Assembly (NCBI GenBank): GCA_947652925.1
Contig: CANTEW010000001.1
Location: 108,406 to 172,405, forward strand
Length of the DNA: 64,000 bases
Direction: 5' to 3'
Source of the DNA: an uncultured Lachnospiraceae bacterium
GTDB lineage: Bacteria > Bacillota > Clostridia > Lachnospirales > Lachnospiraceae
Made by a program: the position numbers and the translations under genes. Shown one piece after another: positions 34,123 to 42,609 of the stretch (positions are counted from its first letter, which is position 1; every line of letters begins with the position of its first letter). The notes beneath the pieces are model-generated. The model had not been told where the DNA came from, searched no databases, and saw only the letters and a program-made list of their open reading frames with translations.

Positions 34123-34236
34123 CTACATGATCGCAAATTCCAACACGATAGGCACCACCATAGCCAAGATCAAGATCACTGCGATGATGATCGTGATCAC
34201 TCTGCGATTCTTACGATTAAAGATCCCTCCTGCCAT
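34123..34236 (-). CDS. Small single-span membrane protein, 37 aa
   Basis: The frame starts ATG at 34236 and ends TAG at 34123. Residues 1-12 are basic (MAGGIFNRKNRR), followed by an uninterrupted hydrophobic helix (VITIIIAVILILAMVV...) and a short tail. The positive-inside layout is typical of small membrane proteins. It is 15 bp upstream of, and codirectional with, the PurM/HypE-like gene. Its ribosome binding site (GGTGTGAG) is weak. Confidence 0.55.
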   Translation of the reverse strand: MAGGIFNRKNRRVITIIIAVILILAMVVPIVLEFAIM

Positions 34237-34335
34237 ATTCTCACACCACGCCTTTCTCGATTATTTATGGTATTGATTATATGCATTTCTCCTGCCCCTG
34301 TCAACGGACGCCTTTTCATATATACTGTCTGATCC

Positions 34336-34364
34336 TTGACGTTGTAAAAAAATTTATATATAAT
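34336..34364 (+). promoter_or_regulatory. Promoter of terD-AIM24 operon
   Basis: TTGACG (34336-34341), 17-nt spacer, perfect TATAAT (34359-34364), 60 bp before the TerD start. Confidence 0.7.
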
Positions 34365-34423
34365 TTTATCATCCGTATATCCAAAAAAAGGACACTTTTG
34401 ATACAGAATCAGGAGAGATATCT

Positions 34424-35170
34424 ATGTTCCATATCCCCATGCGGACAGCCGGCCCGCTGGACAGACAGACGATCTTATCCAGCGATAAGATCCATGTACA
34501 AGGCCCGCTGACCTCCCAGAATATACGCACATTGACCGCCCCTGCTCCCGCCGCGCCAGAGGCCGTCCCCCTACAGCCCGCCCCCGCCAGGCCTATGCCC
34601 CAGCTCCTCCATACTGTCCAAAAAGGACAAAAGACCACCCTCGGGGCGTTTGGCCAGATCAGTCATATAAAAGCCTGCCTGGGATGGGACGCGCACAATG
34701 CTGCCTGCGATGTGGACGTATCCGCTTTTTTGCTGGATGATACAGGAAAAGTCCCAGGCGACAGCTGGTTCGTCTTCTACGGCCAGGAAAAGAGTCCTGA
34801 CAAAAGTACTGTCTTCCTCATGGACCAGGGCGCGGACAGAGAGAGCATATCCATCGATCTCACAAAACTGGATCCATCCATCTCCAGGATCCTCTTTGTA
34901 CTCACCATCGACAGGGCATTCGAAAAACACCTGGACTTCAGCATGATCGAGGACGCCTATATCCGGCTCGTGGAGCCATCATCCGGCCGTGAGATCATCA
35001 GTTTTAAACTGGATGGATACTACTCGGACGTGATCTCGATGATGATCGGAGAGATATACCGTCACAAAGGTACATGGAGGTTCAACGCTGTGGGCAACGG
35101 TGTGGCGAAAGATCTTGCCGGCCTGTGCAGATCATACGGCGTTCAAGTCATAGAAGACCAGGAGGGATGA
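34424..35170 (+). CDS. TerD-domain stress protein
   Basis: A 248-aa protein. The first ~65 residues are a Pro/Ala-rich linker; the TerD domain fills ~67-245 (VQKGQKTTL, CLGWDA, DVDVSAFLLDDTGKV, RESISIDLTKLDPSI). TerD domains bind Ca2+ through acidic loops and belong to tellurite/stress-response systems thought to act at the membrane. Other ter genes are absent here. AGGAGAGAT precedes the start. The AIM24 gene follows after 3 bp, so they are translated from one message. Confidence 0.87.
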   Translation: MFHIPMRTAGPLDRQTILSSDKIHVQGPLTSQNIRTLTAPAPAAPEAVPLQPAPARPMPQLLHTVQKGQKTTLGAFGQISHIKACLGWDAHNAACDVDVSAFLLDDTGKVPGDSWFVFYGQEKSPDKSTVFLMDQGADRESISIDLTKLDPSISRILFVLTIDRAFEKHLDFSMIEDAYIRLVEPSSGREIISFKLDGYYSDVISMMIGEIYRHKGTWRFNAVGNGVAKDLAGLCRSYGVQVIEDQEG

Positions 35171-35173
35171 CTG

Positions 35174-35878
35174 ATGTTAACATTTGAGACTGTCAACGAA
35201 TTGATGCTAAAAGTAACATGCAGAGGAAACCACGTCCTCTTCACCAAGGCAGGCGCCTTCATCGCCGGAGAAAACGCCGGGGCAAAGAACTATTCATTCG
35301 ATAAAGTCCTGTTCGGCCCCCAAAACAGCCTTGGCCAGGCTGTCCTGGGTTCTCTCGTCAGACGCATCACAGGCGAGAACATGCCTCTCATGAAAGTCAA
35401 TCTGCAGGGGGATTCTGTTACATATTACGCAGACAACGGCCAACATGTGGTGATCTATCATCTTGGCCCCCAGGAGACGATCTCCGTAGAATCCGAGAAC
35501 ATCCTCGCCTTCACCCAGGATTGTGAGTACAGCGTCCGTTTTATCGGCGTGGGCGTCCTCTCTCAAAAAGGATTGGCCACTTCCACGTTGACCGCCCGCG
35601 GCCAGGACGCGTATGTGGCCGTATTATCCAACGGGAACCCGATCGTCCTCAGCAATGTATCCTCCCGTGATACGATCTCTGTGGATCCGGATGCCGTCAT
35701 CTGCTGGGTGGGCAACGGCCCCTGCGATCCCCGGGTCACCGCAGACGTATCCTGGAAAACATTGATCGGACAGGCGTCCGGAGAATCTTATCAGTTCGAG
35801 TGGCACGGCAGCCAGCCTGTGACTGTGATCATCCAGCCTTCTGAGCGAAAAGGCGGGATCAGAGTTGGCATAGATTGA
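35174..35878 (+). CDS. AIM24 family protein
   Basis: A 234-aa beta-rich protein of the AIM24 family (bacterial relatives of the mitochondrial Aim24 protein). Gly/Phe-containing repeats such as LFTKAGAFIAGEN and GVGVLSQKGLATSTLTARGQ and a double-stranded beta-helix-like pattern are visible. No signal or membrane segment. The function in bacteria is not established; it often accompanies TerD-domain proteins. It is tightly coupled to terD upstream, and the LytTR regulator gene begins 19 bp downstream. Confidence 0.82.
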   Translation: MLTFETVNELMLKVTCRGNHVLFTKAGAFIAGENAGAKNYSFDKVLFGPQNSLGQAVLGSLVRRITGENMPLMKVNLQGDSVTYYADNGQHVVIYHLGPQETISVESENILAFTQDCEYSVRFIGVGVLSQKGLATSTLTARGQDAYVAVLSNGNPIVLSNVSSRDTISVDPDAVICWVGNGPCDPRVTADVSWKTLIGQASGESYQFEWHGSQPVTVIIQPSERKGGIRVGID

Positions 35879-35897
35879 CTATAACAGATCAGAGGAT

Positions 35898-36647
35898 GTG
35901 AAGAGATTGTATTTGATAGCACTATGTGACGATGAGACAAAAGAACTCGACCGGATCGAATCTTTTTTGAAAAAATACCAGGATACCAAACAAAAAATAG
36001 AATATAAGATCAAACGCTTCGAGAGTGCAGAGACACTCTTAGAATGGGTCAGGGAAGAGAGATATACACCAGACCTGCTGCTCTTAGATATATTCATGTC
36101 TGGAAAGACAGGGATGGAGGTGGCTGAAGAGCTGCGTACCCTGGGTTTTGACATCCCCATCGTCTTTCTGACCGCCTCCACCGAATATGCATTAAAAGCA
36201 TACGGGGTGGATGCGATCCAATACCTGGTCAAACCTTTGGAGCAGGAACGTTTTTTCCATGCCATGGATCATGCGGTCGATCATATCAGTAAGGGAAAGA
36301 AAGACCAGATCATGATCAAGATCACAGGAGGATTCCGCCCCATATCCCCCAGCAATATCCTCTACTGTGAATCCCAGAAAAATTACCAGATCCTGCATCT
36401 GATAGGAGAAGAACATAAGATCCGTATAACGGCGGCAAAACTCTGGGACATATTAAAACATTTTTCTCCATTCAGAAAATGCGGCCGCGCTTACATCTTG
36501 AATATGGACCATATCGTCTCTGTGGAACGCGAGAAGATAGTGATGGATAATGGGAGTACGATCTATATATCAAGGAACCAGGTGGCAGGATTTAAAAAAA
36601 GTTATTTTTCTTATTATTTTGACTGTGACGATGAGATCAGTGTGTGA
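35898..36647 (+). CDS. LytTR-family response regulator (AgrA-like)
   Basis: A 249-aa regulator with a receiver domain (residues ~5-125; acidic pair DDE at ~10, phospho-Asp in DLLLLDIFMSG at ~60, KPLEQERF) and a C-terminal LytTR DNA-binding domain (~140-245; YCESQKNYQIL, FRKCGRAYILNMDHI). The start appears to be GTG at 35898, with AGAGG very close; a TTG at 35907 is an alternative. It is 19 bp after the AIM24 gene and so may belong to that operon. A GHKL kinase gene lies downstream beyond a MITE. Confidence 0.9.
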   Translation: MKRLYLIALCDDETKELDRIESFLKKYQDTKQKIEYKIKRFESAETLLEWVREERYTPDLLLLDIFMSGKTGMEVAEELRTLGFDIPIVFLTASTEYALKAYGVDAIQYLVKPLEQERFFHAMDHAVDHISKGKKDQIMIKITGGFRPISPSNILYCESQKNYQILHLIGEEHKIRITAAKLWDILKHFSPFRKCGRAYILNMDHIVSVEREKIVMDNGSTIYISRNQVAGFKKSYFSYYFDCDDEISV

Positions 36648-36667
36648 ATCCTCTCTATGATTTTCTG

Positions 36668-36871
36668 GAGCGTGTTTTAAAACGCCAAAAATCCTGTAAA
36701 TAATTTAAATCTCACGAACATTTGATACGATCCGCGGCTGCTCAGATCTTTTAAGCGCCGGGGATCACGGACCTCACCCGGCCCCCTTAAAACGCTGTTC
36801 CTGGGATATACGCATCTGTTATCTGTATATCTTCTATAATTTAGGGATATCTGAGGTTTTCATACACGCTC
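36668..36871. mobile_element. GC-hairpin MITE, copy B (inverted)
   Basis: Ends GAGCGTGTTTTAAAACG and GGTTTTCATACACGCTC are imperfect inverted repeats. The reverse complement aligns over its whole length with 51828-52062, including CAGCGTTTTAAGGGGGCCGGG and ATCAAATGTTCGTGAGATTTAAATTATTT. It occupies half of the 427-bp gap between the LytTR regulator and the GHKL kinase; the remainder holds only AT-rich, promoter-like DNA. Confidence 0.8.
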
Positions 36872-37074
36872 GAGAATGTGTCTGGAAACCGCTTTATGTC
36901 AACTGTATGTCACGATCTACAAAAGATCCGCTCCTCTTTTGACGGGGATATCCTTTTCATCCCCAAAAATCTATCAAATATCCCATTCTATAGAATTTAA
37001 GTGTCGAAAAATGATATAGTATCACTCAACAGATCACATGCATATATATTTTTACCTGCAAGGAGGGATGACGT

Positions 37075-38409
37075 ATGCTGGGAGGTTCGTTTTGGGTGGC
37101 GCTCTTGCGCAATTCGATCAGTGCCGGTCTGATGCTGTCTTTTTTTCTCATGCTGGACCGGCCCAGGTTCCCCATGAAAAAAGCCATATACTGTTATATC
37201 GTATTCGGCGTCTCGCTGATCACAGTCTACAGCCTGTGGTTCCTGCTGGCAAAGGAGAGTTTCGTCCGATCAGCGGCCATCTCGACGCTCCCTGTCATCG
37301 GGATCTTCTGCAGTCTGATGAGCGGTGAAGTGCTGTATCTGTCTCTATATAAGATGGCTCTGGCGTTTTATCTGTTTTCTGTAGCTACTTTTTGCGGCGT
37401 GGATGTATCCCGCTGGTGGTTTGGCGGGAATGTGTGGGTGGACATCCTCGTGCGTTTTATCATCGCTGTGGGGATCCTGACCTTCACATGGAAAAAGTTT
37501 CGGAAACAGTTCCTCAATGGCGTGGATTTTCTGATCGAGGAGATGGATCTTTTCAGCGCCATGACACTATTCGTGTCCGTGATGCTGGGAGCTATCATGG
37601 CCTACTGGCCCAATCTCCAGGGATTTTCGGTCTTTAATATGGTCCGTGCATTCCTGATCTTATTCATGGCGGGGGTCCTCCAGTATGCGATCCTCCATCT
37701 GTATATCCATCTGGGCCAGGAACACTACTACCAGGCGGAAAAAGAACTGCTGGAGGTCAATGAACAGCTCCTGCACAGCCAGATGGATCTCATGCGGGAA
37801 TCAGAAAAAGAAGCGGCGCGGATCCGCCATGACGTACGCCACCACACCCTTTTGATCCGGGAATATGTGCAGAAGGGAGAGATAGACCAGCTGCTGGCCT
37901 ATCTGGAGCAATACGGCGAAGATGTGGAAAACCGTATGACAAAAGATATCTGTCAAAACAGGGCCGTCAACAGTATCCTGTCCGCCTATGCAAAGAAGGC
38001 CAGGAGCCAGGACATTGAAGTGTCTATGGATGTAAAGGTGCCAGAAAACCTGGATATCCGGGATATCGACTGGGTCGCGATCCTTGCAAATATCTTCGAG
38101 AATGCCATCCACGGCTGTATCCACTCCGGTCTTTCCAAACAGACGATCTACATCTATATAGCCCAGAAAGGCAATAAGGTGATGATCCAGTGCCGCAACA
38201 CCAATACGGAAGAAGTAGATTTCCATAAGGGAGTGCCCCGCTCCAGAAAAGGCGAAGGTATTGGCGTTTTCAGCATCATGAAAGCAGTCTCACGCTATGA
38301 CGGAGAGACAGATTTTTTCCTGGAAGACGGAGTATTTGTGACAAGGATCCTCTTGACCCCCCCCCCTCAAAATGCACCTAAAACTTATATTTTAACAATT
38401 AAAAGATAA
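37075..38409 (+). CDS. GHKL-type sensor histidine kinase (AgrC-like)
   Basis: A 444-aa membrane kinase. The first ~220 residues form five to six transmembrane helices; a coiled-coil segment leads to the phospho-His motif RIRHDVRHHTLLIREY (~260), and a GHKL ATPase domain follows (NIFENAIHGC, KGEGIGVFSI). This plan is that of AgrC-type kinases, which usually partner LytTR regulators such as the one at 35898. No agrB/agrD-like gene is present between them. The 3' end contains a run of ten C (about 38354-38363); slippage there would change only the last ~15 residues. Confidence 0.88.
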   Translation: MLGGSFWVALLRNSISAGLMLSFFLMLDRPRFPMKKAIYCYIVFGVSLITVYSLWFLLAKESFVRSAAISTLPVIGIFCSLMSGEVLYLSLYKMALAFYLFSVATFCGVDVSRWWFGGNVWVDILVRFIIAVGILTFTWKKFRKQFLNGVDFLIEEMDLFSAMTLFVSVMLGAIMAYWPNLQGFSVFNMVRAFLILFMAGVLQYAILHLYIHLGQEHYYQAEKELLEVNEQLLHSQMDLMRESEKEAARIRHDVRHHTLLIREYVQKGEIDQLLAYLEQYGEDVENRMTKDICQNRAVNSILSAYAKKARSQDIEVSMDVKVPENLDIRDIDWVAILANIFENAIHGCIHSGLSKQTIYIYIAQKGNKVMIQCRNTNTEEVDFHKGVPRSRKGEGIGVFSIMKAVSRYDGETDFFLEDGVFVTRILLTPPPQNAPKTYILTIKR

Positions 38410-38442
38410 TTTATATAAGATCAAAGTGTGTTTGAAAACAAA

Positions 38443-38640
38443 CGGACATGTCGCCTGACGGCGACATCACCATGAATGAAAGCCAGCTGCTCCGTGCCTC
38501 CGGCACTCCCACAGCTGCCACCTGTATTCATGATCCGGGCTTCCGCCCTACTCATTCATACAGGTTAGCCCGTCAAATGTCAGGCCGAATGTGCAAACAA
38601 GTTTGCCCATCGTCCTGCCGCTTGCCGGGACTTTCAAAGT
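38443..38640 (+). repeat. Structured dispersed repeat, copy R3
   Basis: A full copy beginning 33 bp after the GHKL kinase stop. Hairpins are GTCGCC/GGCGAC, GTGCC/GGCAC, CCTGTAT/ATACAGG with inner GGGC/GCCC, GCAAAC-aa-GTTTGC, and the terminal GTC..CCG/CGG..GAC hairpin followed by TTTCAAAGT. Paired differences from R1 and R2 in at least three stems preserve pairing. Confidence 0.85.
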
Positions 38641-38661
38641 AAATGATGGAAAAGAGGAGAC

Positions 38662-39183
38662 ATGGATTTTTTAAACAGATCTTTTCACATGTTGGACAGA
38701 CACCCGGACAAGACGGCGATTGGGGATCACGGCGGTATGGGACGGACCACATACCGGAAACTGGATTCTATGAGCCGCAGGATAGGGGCAAAACTCAATG
38801 GAGCAGGAAGGATATCCAGCGGAGTGGCTCTGGCAAAGGACAAGCTTTGGCACAGCCACTCCCCGCCGGAAATGTGTATGAGACATCCAGAGGCATCCTG
38901 CTGAAGGAGGATATATAAAGTCTGCCTGATACCGGGCAGCTTCCCCAGCCTCCGAAAGCAGAAGATCTTCGACTGTGTGGCAGACCTGATCGGCCAACGG
39001 GACTTTGGTGTGACGACAGATATCTACAGCGCAGGATCGACTTCCATCGGAGCAGTGCGACTGGATGTGACGCTCTCAGAGATCTTTGAAGGTGTCGTCC
39101 TCCACAATAGCGCCCTGAAAGAGGGCTACGAAAAAGGAGTCTTTGAAAAACAAGACTCCACTCCCCTGAAACGCCCTCTATAG
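38662..39183 (+). pseudogene. Relic of a nonribosomal peptide synthetase
   Basis: The beginning (38662-38800) encodes the N-terminus of an adenylation domain (LDRHPDKTAIGDHGG, RTTYRKLDSMSRRI). Coding then degenerates through stops and shifts. From ~38935 to 39183 another frame encodes the end of a peptide-carrier domain with the phosphopantetheine-site context DIYSAGSTSIGAVRL. The intervening ~1.5 kb or more of an A domain is missing, so an internal deletion is inferred. It cannot make a functional enzyme. The product once made is unknowable from this fragment. Confidence 0.7.
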
Positions 39184-39202
39184 TGTGTTTCAGACTGTAG
39201 AC

Positions 39203-39241
39203 AAAGAGAGAAGTCAAGACCAGACTCAAACACCTCTCTTT
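39203..39241 (+). terminator. Possible terminator after the NRPS relic
   Basis: AAAGAGAG pairs with CTCTCTTT around a 23-nt loop and is followed by TTTAT. Its position just after the last NRPS-related codons suggests it was the terminator of the ancestral operon. Confidence 0.45.
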
Positions 39242-39319
39242 TTATCGTGAGATATATCTTCTTTAAAATACGTGGACATCCCTTAGACGGTAGTCCCCCT
39301 CGCCTCTTTCTGGCAAGGA

Positions 39320-39532
39320 TCCATGCCAGTCTCTTTAAATCTATACGCGCAAAAGCGAGCCCGGCTTTCATCTCCATCCGTGCTTTTCCTGGAAACCGTC
39401 AGGCAGGAGGTTTCTGCTTGGGAAAACATGCGAAATGAGGATGCATGTAAAGTAACTTGGCATTTTACAGCAAATGACGCACGAAATAAACTGGCTTCAT
39501 TATATCCCAAATTCACCCAAGCAGATGAGTAA
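39320..39532 (+). pseudogene. C-terminal relic of an IS630-type transposase
   Basis: The frame ends ENMRNEDACKVTWHFTANDARNKLASLYPKF, which aligns with the C-terminus of the complete IS630 transposase 1.2 kb downstream (SERNENCKSVDWQFTAEDA...KSLYPKI). Only about 50 codons remain and no N-terminal part is present. It represents an older, different IS630-family insertion next to the present copy. Confidence 0.7.
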
Positions 39533-39578
39533 GATGCTTTTGCATGATTACCATAAATATCAATAAGCCAGCACACCA

Positions 39579-40844
39579 GTGTATCAACCAGTTGATTTCT
39601 GTAACAAAATACGATATCCTTTTTTACCATAAATAATACGAAAGAGGTAAAAAAATGGGACGCCAGATCAAACATATAGTCGCACTCAGTCCAGAAGAAA
39701 AAATACGTTTAGTAGAGATGAGCAGGGATAACAGTCTCACTGCACGGTCGTCCAAACATGTACTCATCCTGCTCGCCCTGGATGATAAAAAAGAAACCCA
39801 TCTAAATTATAGACAGATCGCTGCTGCACTGCATGTATCTGCAACGTCCGTCTCGAAGACTGCCCATGACTACGCCCTCCACGGGCTGGACTACACATTG
39901 ACCCACCATTATAACCCTGCATCACGCGGGAAGGCAAAAGTGAACGGGGAACTGGAAGCCTATGTGATACAACTCGCATGTGGGAAAGCCCCGGAAGGCT
40001 ACGCAGACTGGACGCTGGAACTCCTGACCCGTGAGGCCAATAAGAAAGGTGTCGCAGAACCTGTCTCTAAAGAAACGATCCGTGTCATGTTAAAAAAAAT
40101 GGACTCAAGCCCTGGACAGATGAGTACTGGTGCATCCCCCCTAAAGAGAACGCTGCCTTCGTAGCTTGTATGGAAGATATCCTGCATATATACTCACTAC
40201 CTTATGAGCCCGAGGTCCCTGTCATCTGTATGGATGAAAAGCCGTACCAGCTGATAGGCGAGGCAAGGGAGCCATTGGCAGCAAGACCCGGTGATATCAA
40301 AAAAATAGATGCTGAGTATGAACGCTGTGGGACATGCAGCATCTTTGTGTCCACAGAAGCCCTCGCTGGATGGCGCCACATCAGTGTACAGGAACGCCGG
40401 ACAAGACTGGACTGGGCGATGGAAGTCAGATATATATTAATAGAAGTATATCCTGATAAGGAAAAGATCATCCTTGTGATGGATAACCTGAACACCCATA
40501 CAAAAGCCTCCCTATACCAAGCATTCCCCGCCGCAGGAGCGGCGGCACTAGCAAACCGCTTGGAGATCCACTATACCCCTAAGCATGGGAGTTGGCTGAA
40601 CATAGCTGAGATAGAGCTGAACGCGATGACACGCCAGTGCCTGGACCGGAGGATAGAAGATATCGATATCCTGCGCCCGGAGCTGGCCATATGGGAGAGT
40701 GAACGCAACGAAAACTGTAAGTCAGTTGACTGGCAGTTTACCGCAGAAGATGCACGCATCAAATTGAAGTCGCTATATCCAAAGATCATTTTTTGATCAT
40801 ATAGTCAGTAGAATTTTAATACAGAAATCAACTGGTCGATACAC
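39579..40844 (+). mobile_element. IS630-family insertion sequence
   Basis: A 1266-bp element whose ends GTGTATCAACCAGTTGATTTCTGT and ACAGAAATCAACTGGTCGATACAC form about 24-bp terminal inverted repeats. The right end is followed by TA, as expected for IS630 target duplications; the left is preceded by CA, so one flank has changed. Both transposase frames are otherwise open, so the copy may be active. Its termini are shared with the MITEs at 14136-14296 and 51119-51330. Confidence 0.88.
39655..40796 (+). CDS. tnpA: IS630 transposase in two overlapping-phase frames
   Basis: The first frame (39655-40164) encodes the helix-turn-helix half (LNYRQIAAALHVSATSVSK). The second (through 40796) encodes the DDE catalytic half: MDEKPYQL (first Asp), VMDNLNTHT (second Asp) and HGSWLNIAEIEL (Glu). 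Joining needs a -1 shift at a run of eight A at 40092-40099: reading TTA AAA AAA then re-reading one A yields KKNGLKPWTDEYWC, continuous with the second frame. This resembles programmed -1 frameshifting known in several IS families; a simple mutation is the alternative. Confidence 0.8.
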
Positions 40845-41129
40845 TAGAACCATGTTCTATATAGTCACTAAAGAAAAATCTCATCGAACGCCACATCTCT
40901 CCTATATATAACAGAAACAATATGACATCAGTTTGCCCATATCTCACAATAACCTAATCTCCTATTTGCATCTCGTCCTTCTGTGATAACCTTGTCTTCT
41001 TTATCGTTTCCATTCAAAAAATCCATTTTACTTGTACCTCTTATGCGTTAGCTCATCGATAAAATAATTGGTAAATACAGCCTAATATAATTAGTAGTCC
41101 TGTATGAAAGACCTTTTTCATATCTTTCT

Positions 41130-42389
41130 CTACATTTCATAAAGAATATCCTCTAATGAGATAACAGGACAAGTTATTTTACTCATGAGTTTATCTTTAA
41201 TGCTGTCAAAAAAATATATAGATGTTACGACAACCACATCTACTTCAGTGAGATCATCCTCCATTGTAACAACATCTATGTCCGCAGATATTGAATTTGC
41301 ATTTTGATCAATCCCGTAAATAACGCGAATATTTGTTCCTTTTAGTTCCCTGACTAAAGTCTCCCCAACATAACTCATTCCATAAATTGCAATTTTGTTA
41401 TAGCCATTTTTTAATAAATTTGATGCAAGATTTTTACCTTCCTGTTTTACTTTTACCCATTGGTTCATCATCTTGAACAAAACTAAATGCTTATCAGATA
41501 GCTGTTGTTTATTAAGTATTTTCTTTACTTTATCTTTCTCAACTCTGGGAATATCTTTAGATGCATCTTCACATGAAAATATCTTGTTAATTAAACATTC
41601 CATTTTACCTGCTTCCAACGGTATACCATGATAAGAATTGCTAAGTTTTTTTAGACTTTCATTATCGCTTATAAACAACTTTATATAATTCTCTGTCATT
41701 GACAGACCCTGACCATGTCTGATTGAATCAAAAGCAAAAGAATATATATTACTTATATTATGTATATATGCCATTTGCTTTATATCTGGTTCATTTTTCT
41801 GCGCATAAAAATAAAATATGGGAACCCCACTATCTTGCACTAATTGAGAAATATCAAAATATTTGTTATGTTTTCCACTATTAGCAAATTTATTCAGGTA
41901 ATAGTATTCTCTAATAACCTCTCCTGTCCCGTACAAATTCCATTGCCCACTAAAATTAAATACTGCCCGAGCATGCAATTGCGCCCCAATTATCGAAGCC
42001 AAATAGCCTCCTGCCGAAGTACCGACGACTATTGTCTTATCCCCCCCCCCCACACATTCACCCTTTAAAAACTCTATAAGTTTATCAATACAATCTATCT
42101 TGTGGTTAATTCCTGTAACATAAAAATTTTTACGGACATCCCTGATAAAAATTATCTTTTTGACATAATATATCATTTCTGTCGCAACATGAGCCCACTC
42201 ATATCTATCATTACAGATAATCGTTTCGTTAAAAACCTCCATCTCATTTGGAAAATACACGCCATGACTACTACAAAAAACAAGACATATATCTTCCCCT
42301 ACTCCATTTATTATTTTATAGTTATCATTTTCATACGCTGCATTCAAAATTAGATTACTGTCATCTAAATTTAACCCCCTTGGATCCAT
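41130..42389 (-). CDS. Alpha/beta-hydrolase fused to a nucleotide-binding-like domain, poly-G tract inside
   Basis: A 419-aa protein in AT-rich DNA. Residues ~1-260 look like an alpha/beta hydrolase with nucleophile elbow VGTSAGGYLAS (~120) and a late His in RHGQGL. Residues ~325-415 form a Rossmann-like unit (NKIAIYGMSYVGETLVREL, VIYGIDQN, VDVVVVTS) of the kind seen in surface-polysaccharide and glycosylation proteins. Start 42389 has GGAGGAG 5 bp upstream. A run of 11 G (42051-42041) encodes part of CVGGGDK just before the nucleophile; any slip truncates the protein at about residue 115. Codon use and scarcity of GATC differ from neighbours, suggesting transfer. Substrate unknown. Confidence 0.65.
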   Translation of the reverse strand: MDPRGLNLDDSNLILNAAYENDNYKIINGVGEDICLVFCSSHGVYFPNEMEVFNETIICNDRYEWAHVATEMIYYVKKIIFIRDVRKNFYVTGINHKIDCIDKLIEFLKGECVGGGDKTIVVGTSAGGYLASIIGAQLHARAVFNFSGQWNLYGTGEVIREYYYLNKFANSGKHNKYFDISQLVQDSGVPIFYFYAQKNEPDIKQMAYIHNISNIYSFAFDSIRHGQGLSMTENYIKLFISDNESLKKLSNSYHGIPLEAGKMECLINKIFSCEDASKDIPRVEKDKVKKILNKQQLSDKHLVLFKMMNQWVKVKQEGKNLASNLLKNGYNKIAIYGMSYVGETLVRELKGTNIRVIYGIDQNANSISADIDVVTMEDDLTEVDVVVVTSIYFFDSIKDKLMSKITCPVISLEDILYEM

Positions 42390-42609
42390 ATGTACTCCTC
42401 CCTCCCAGTCTATATAAACTATATTGTAACTATTCAGCACCCCTGTTTAGTGTACATTAATCTTTGGTCAAAACAGAGAAGATAAAATTTCTGTTTCGTC
42501 ATTGCTTTGTTGTAAAATGTGGATAACTTTCCAGTATAACTGCCAAGTGCTTTTGGACTGTGAATCACCGGACTATAAACCCTCGAGTGTAGCCAGATAA
42601 CGTACTGTT

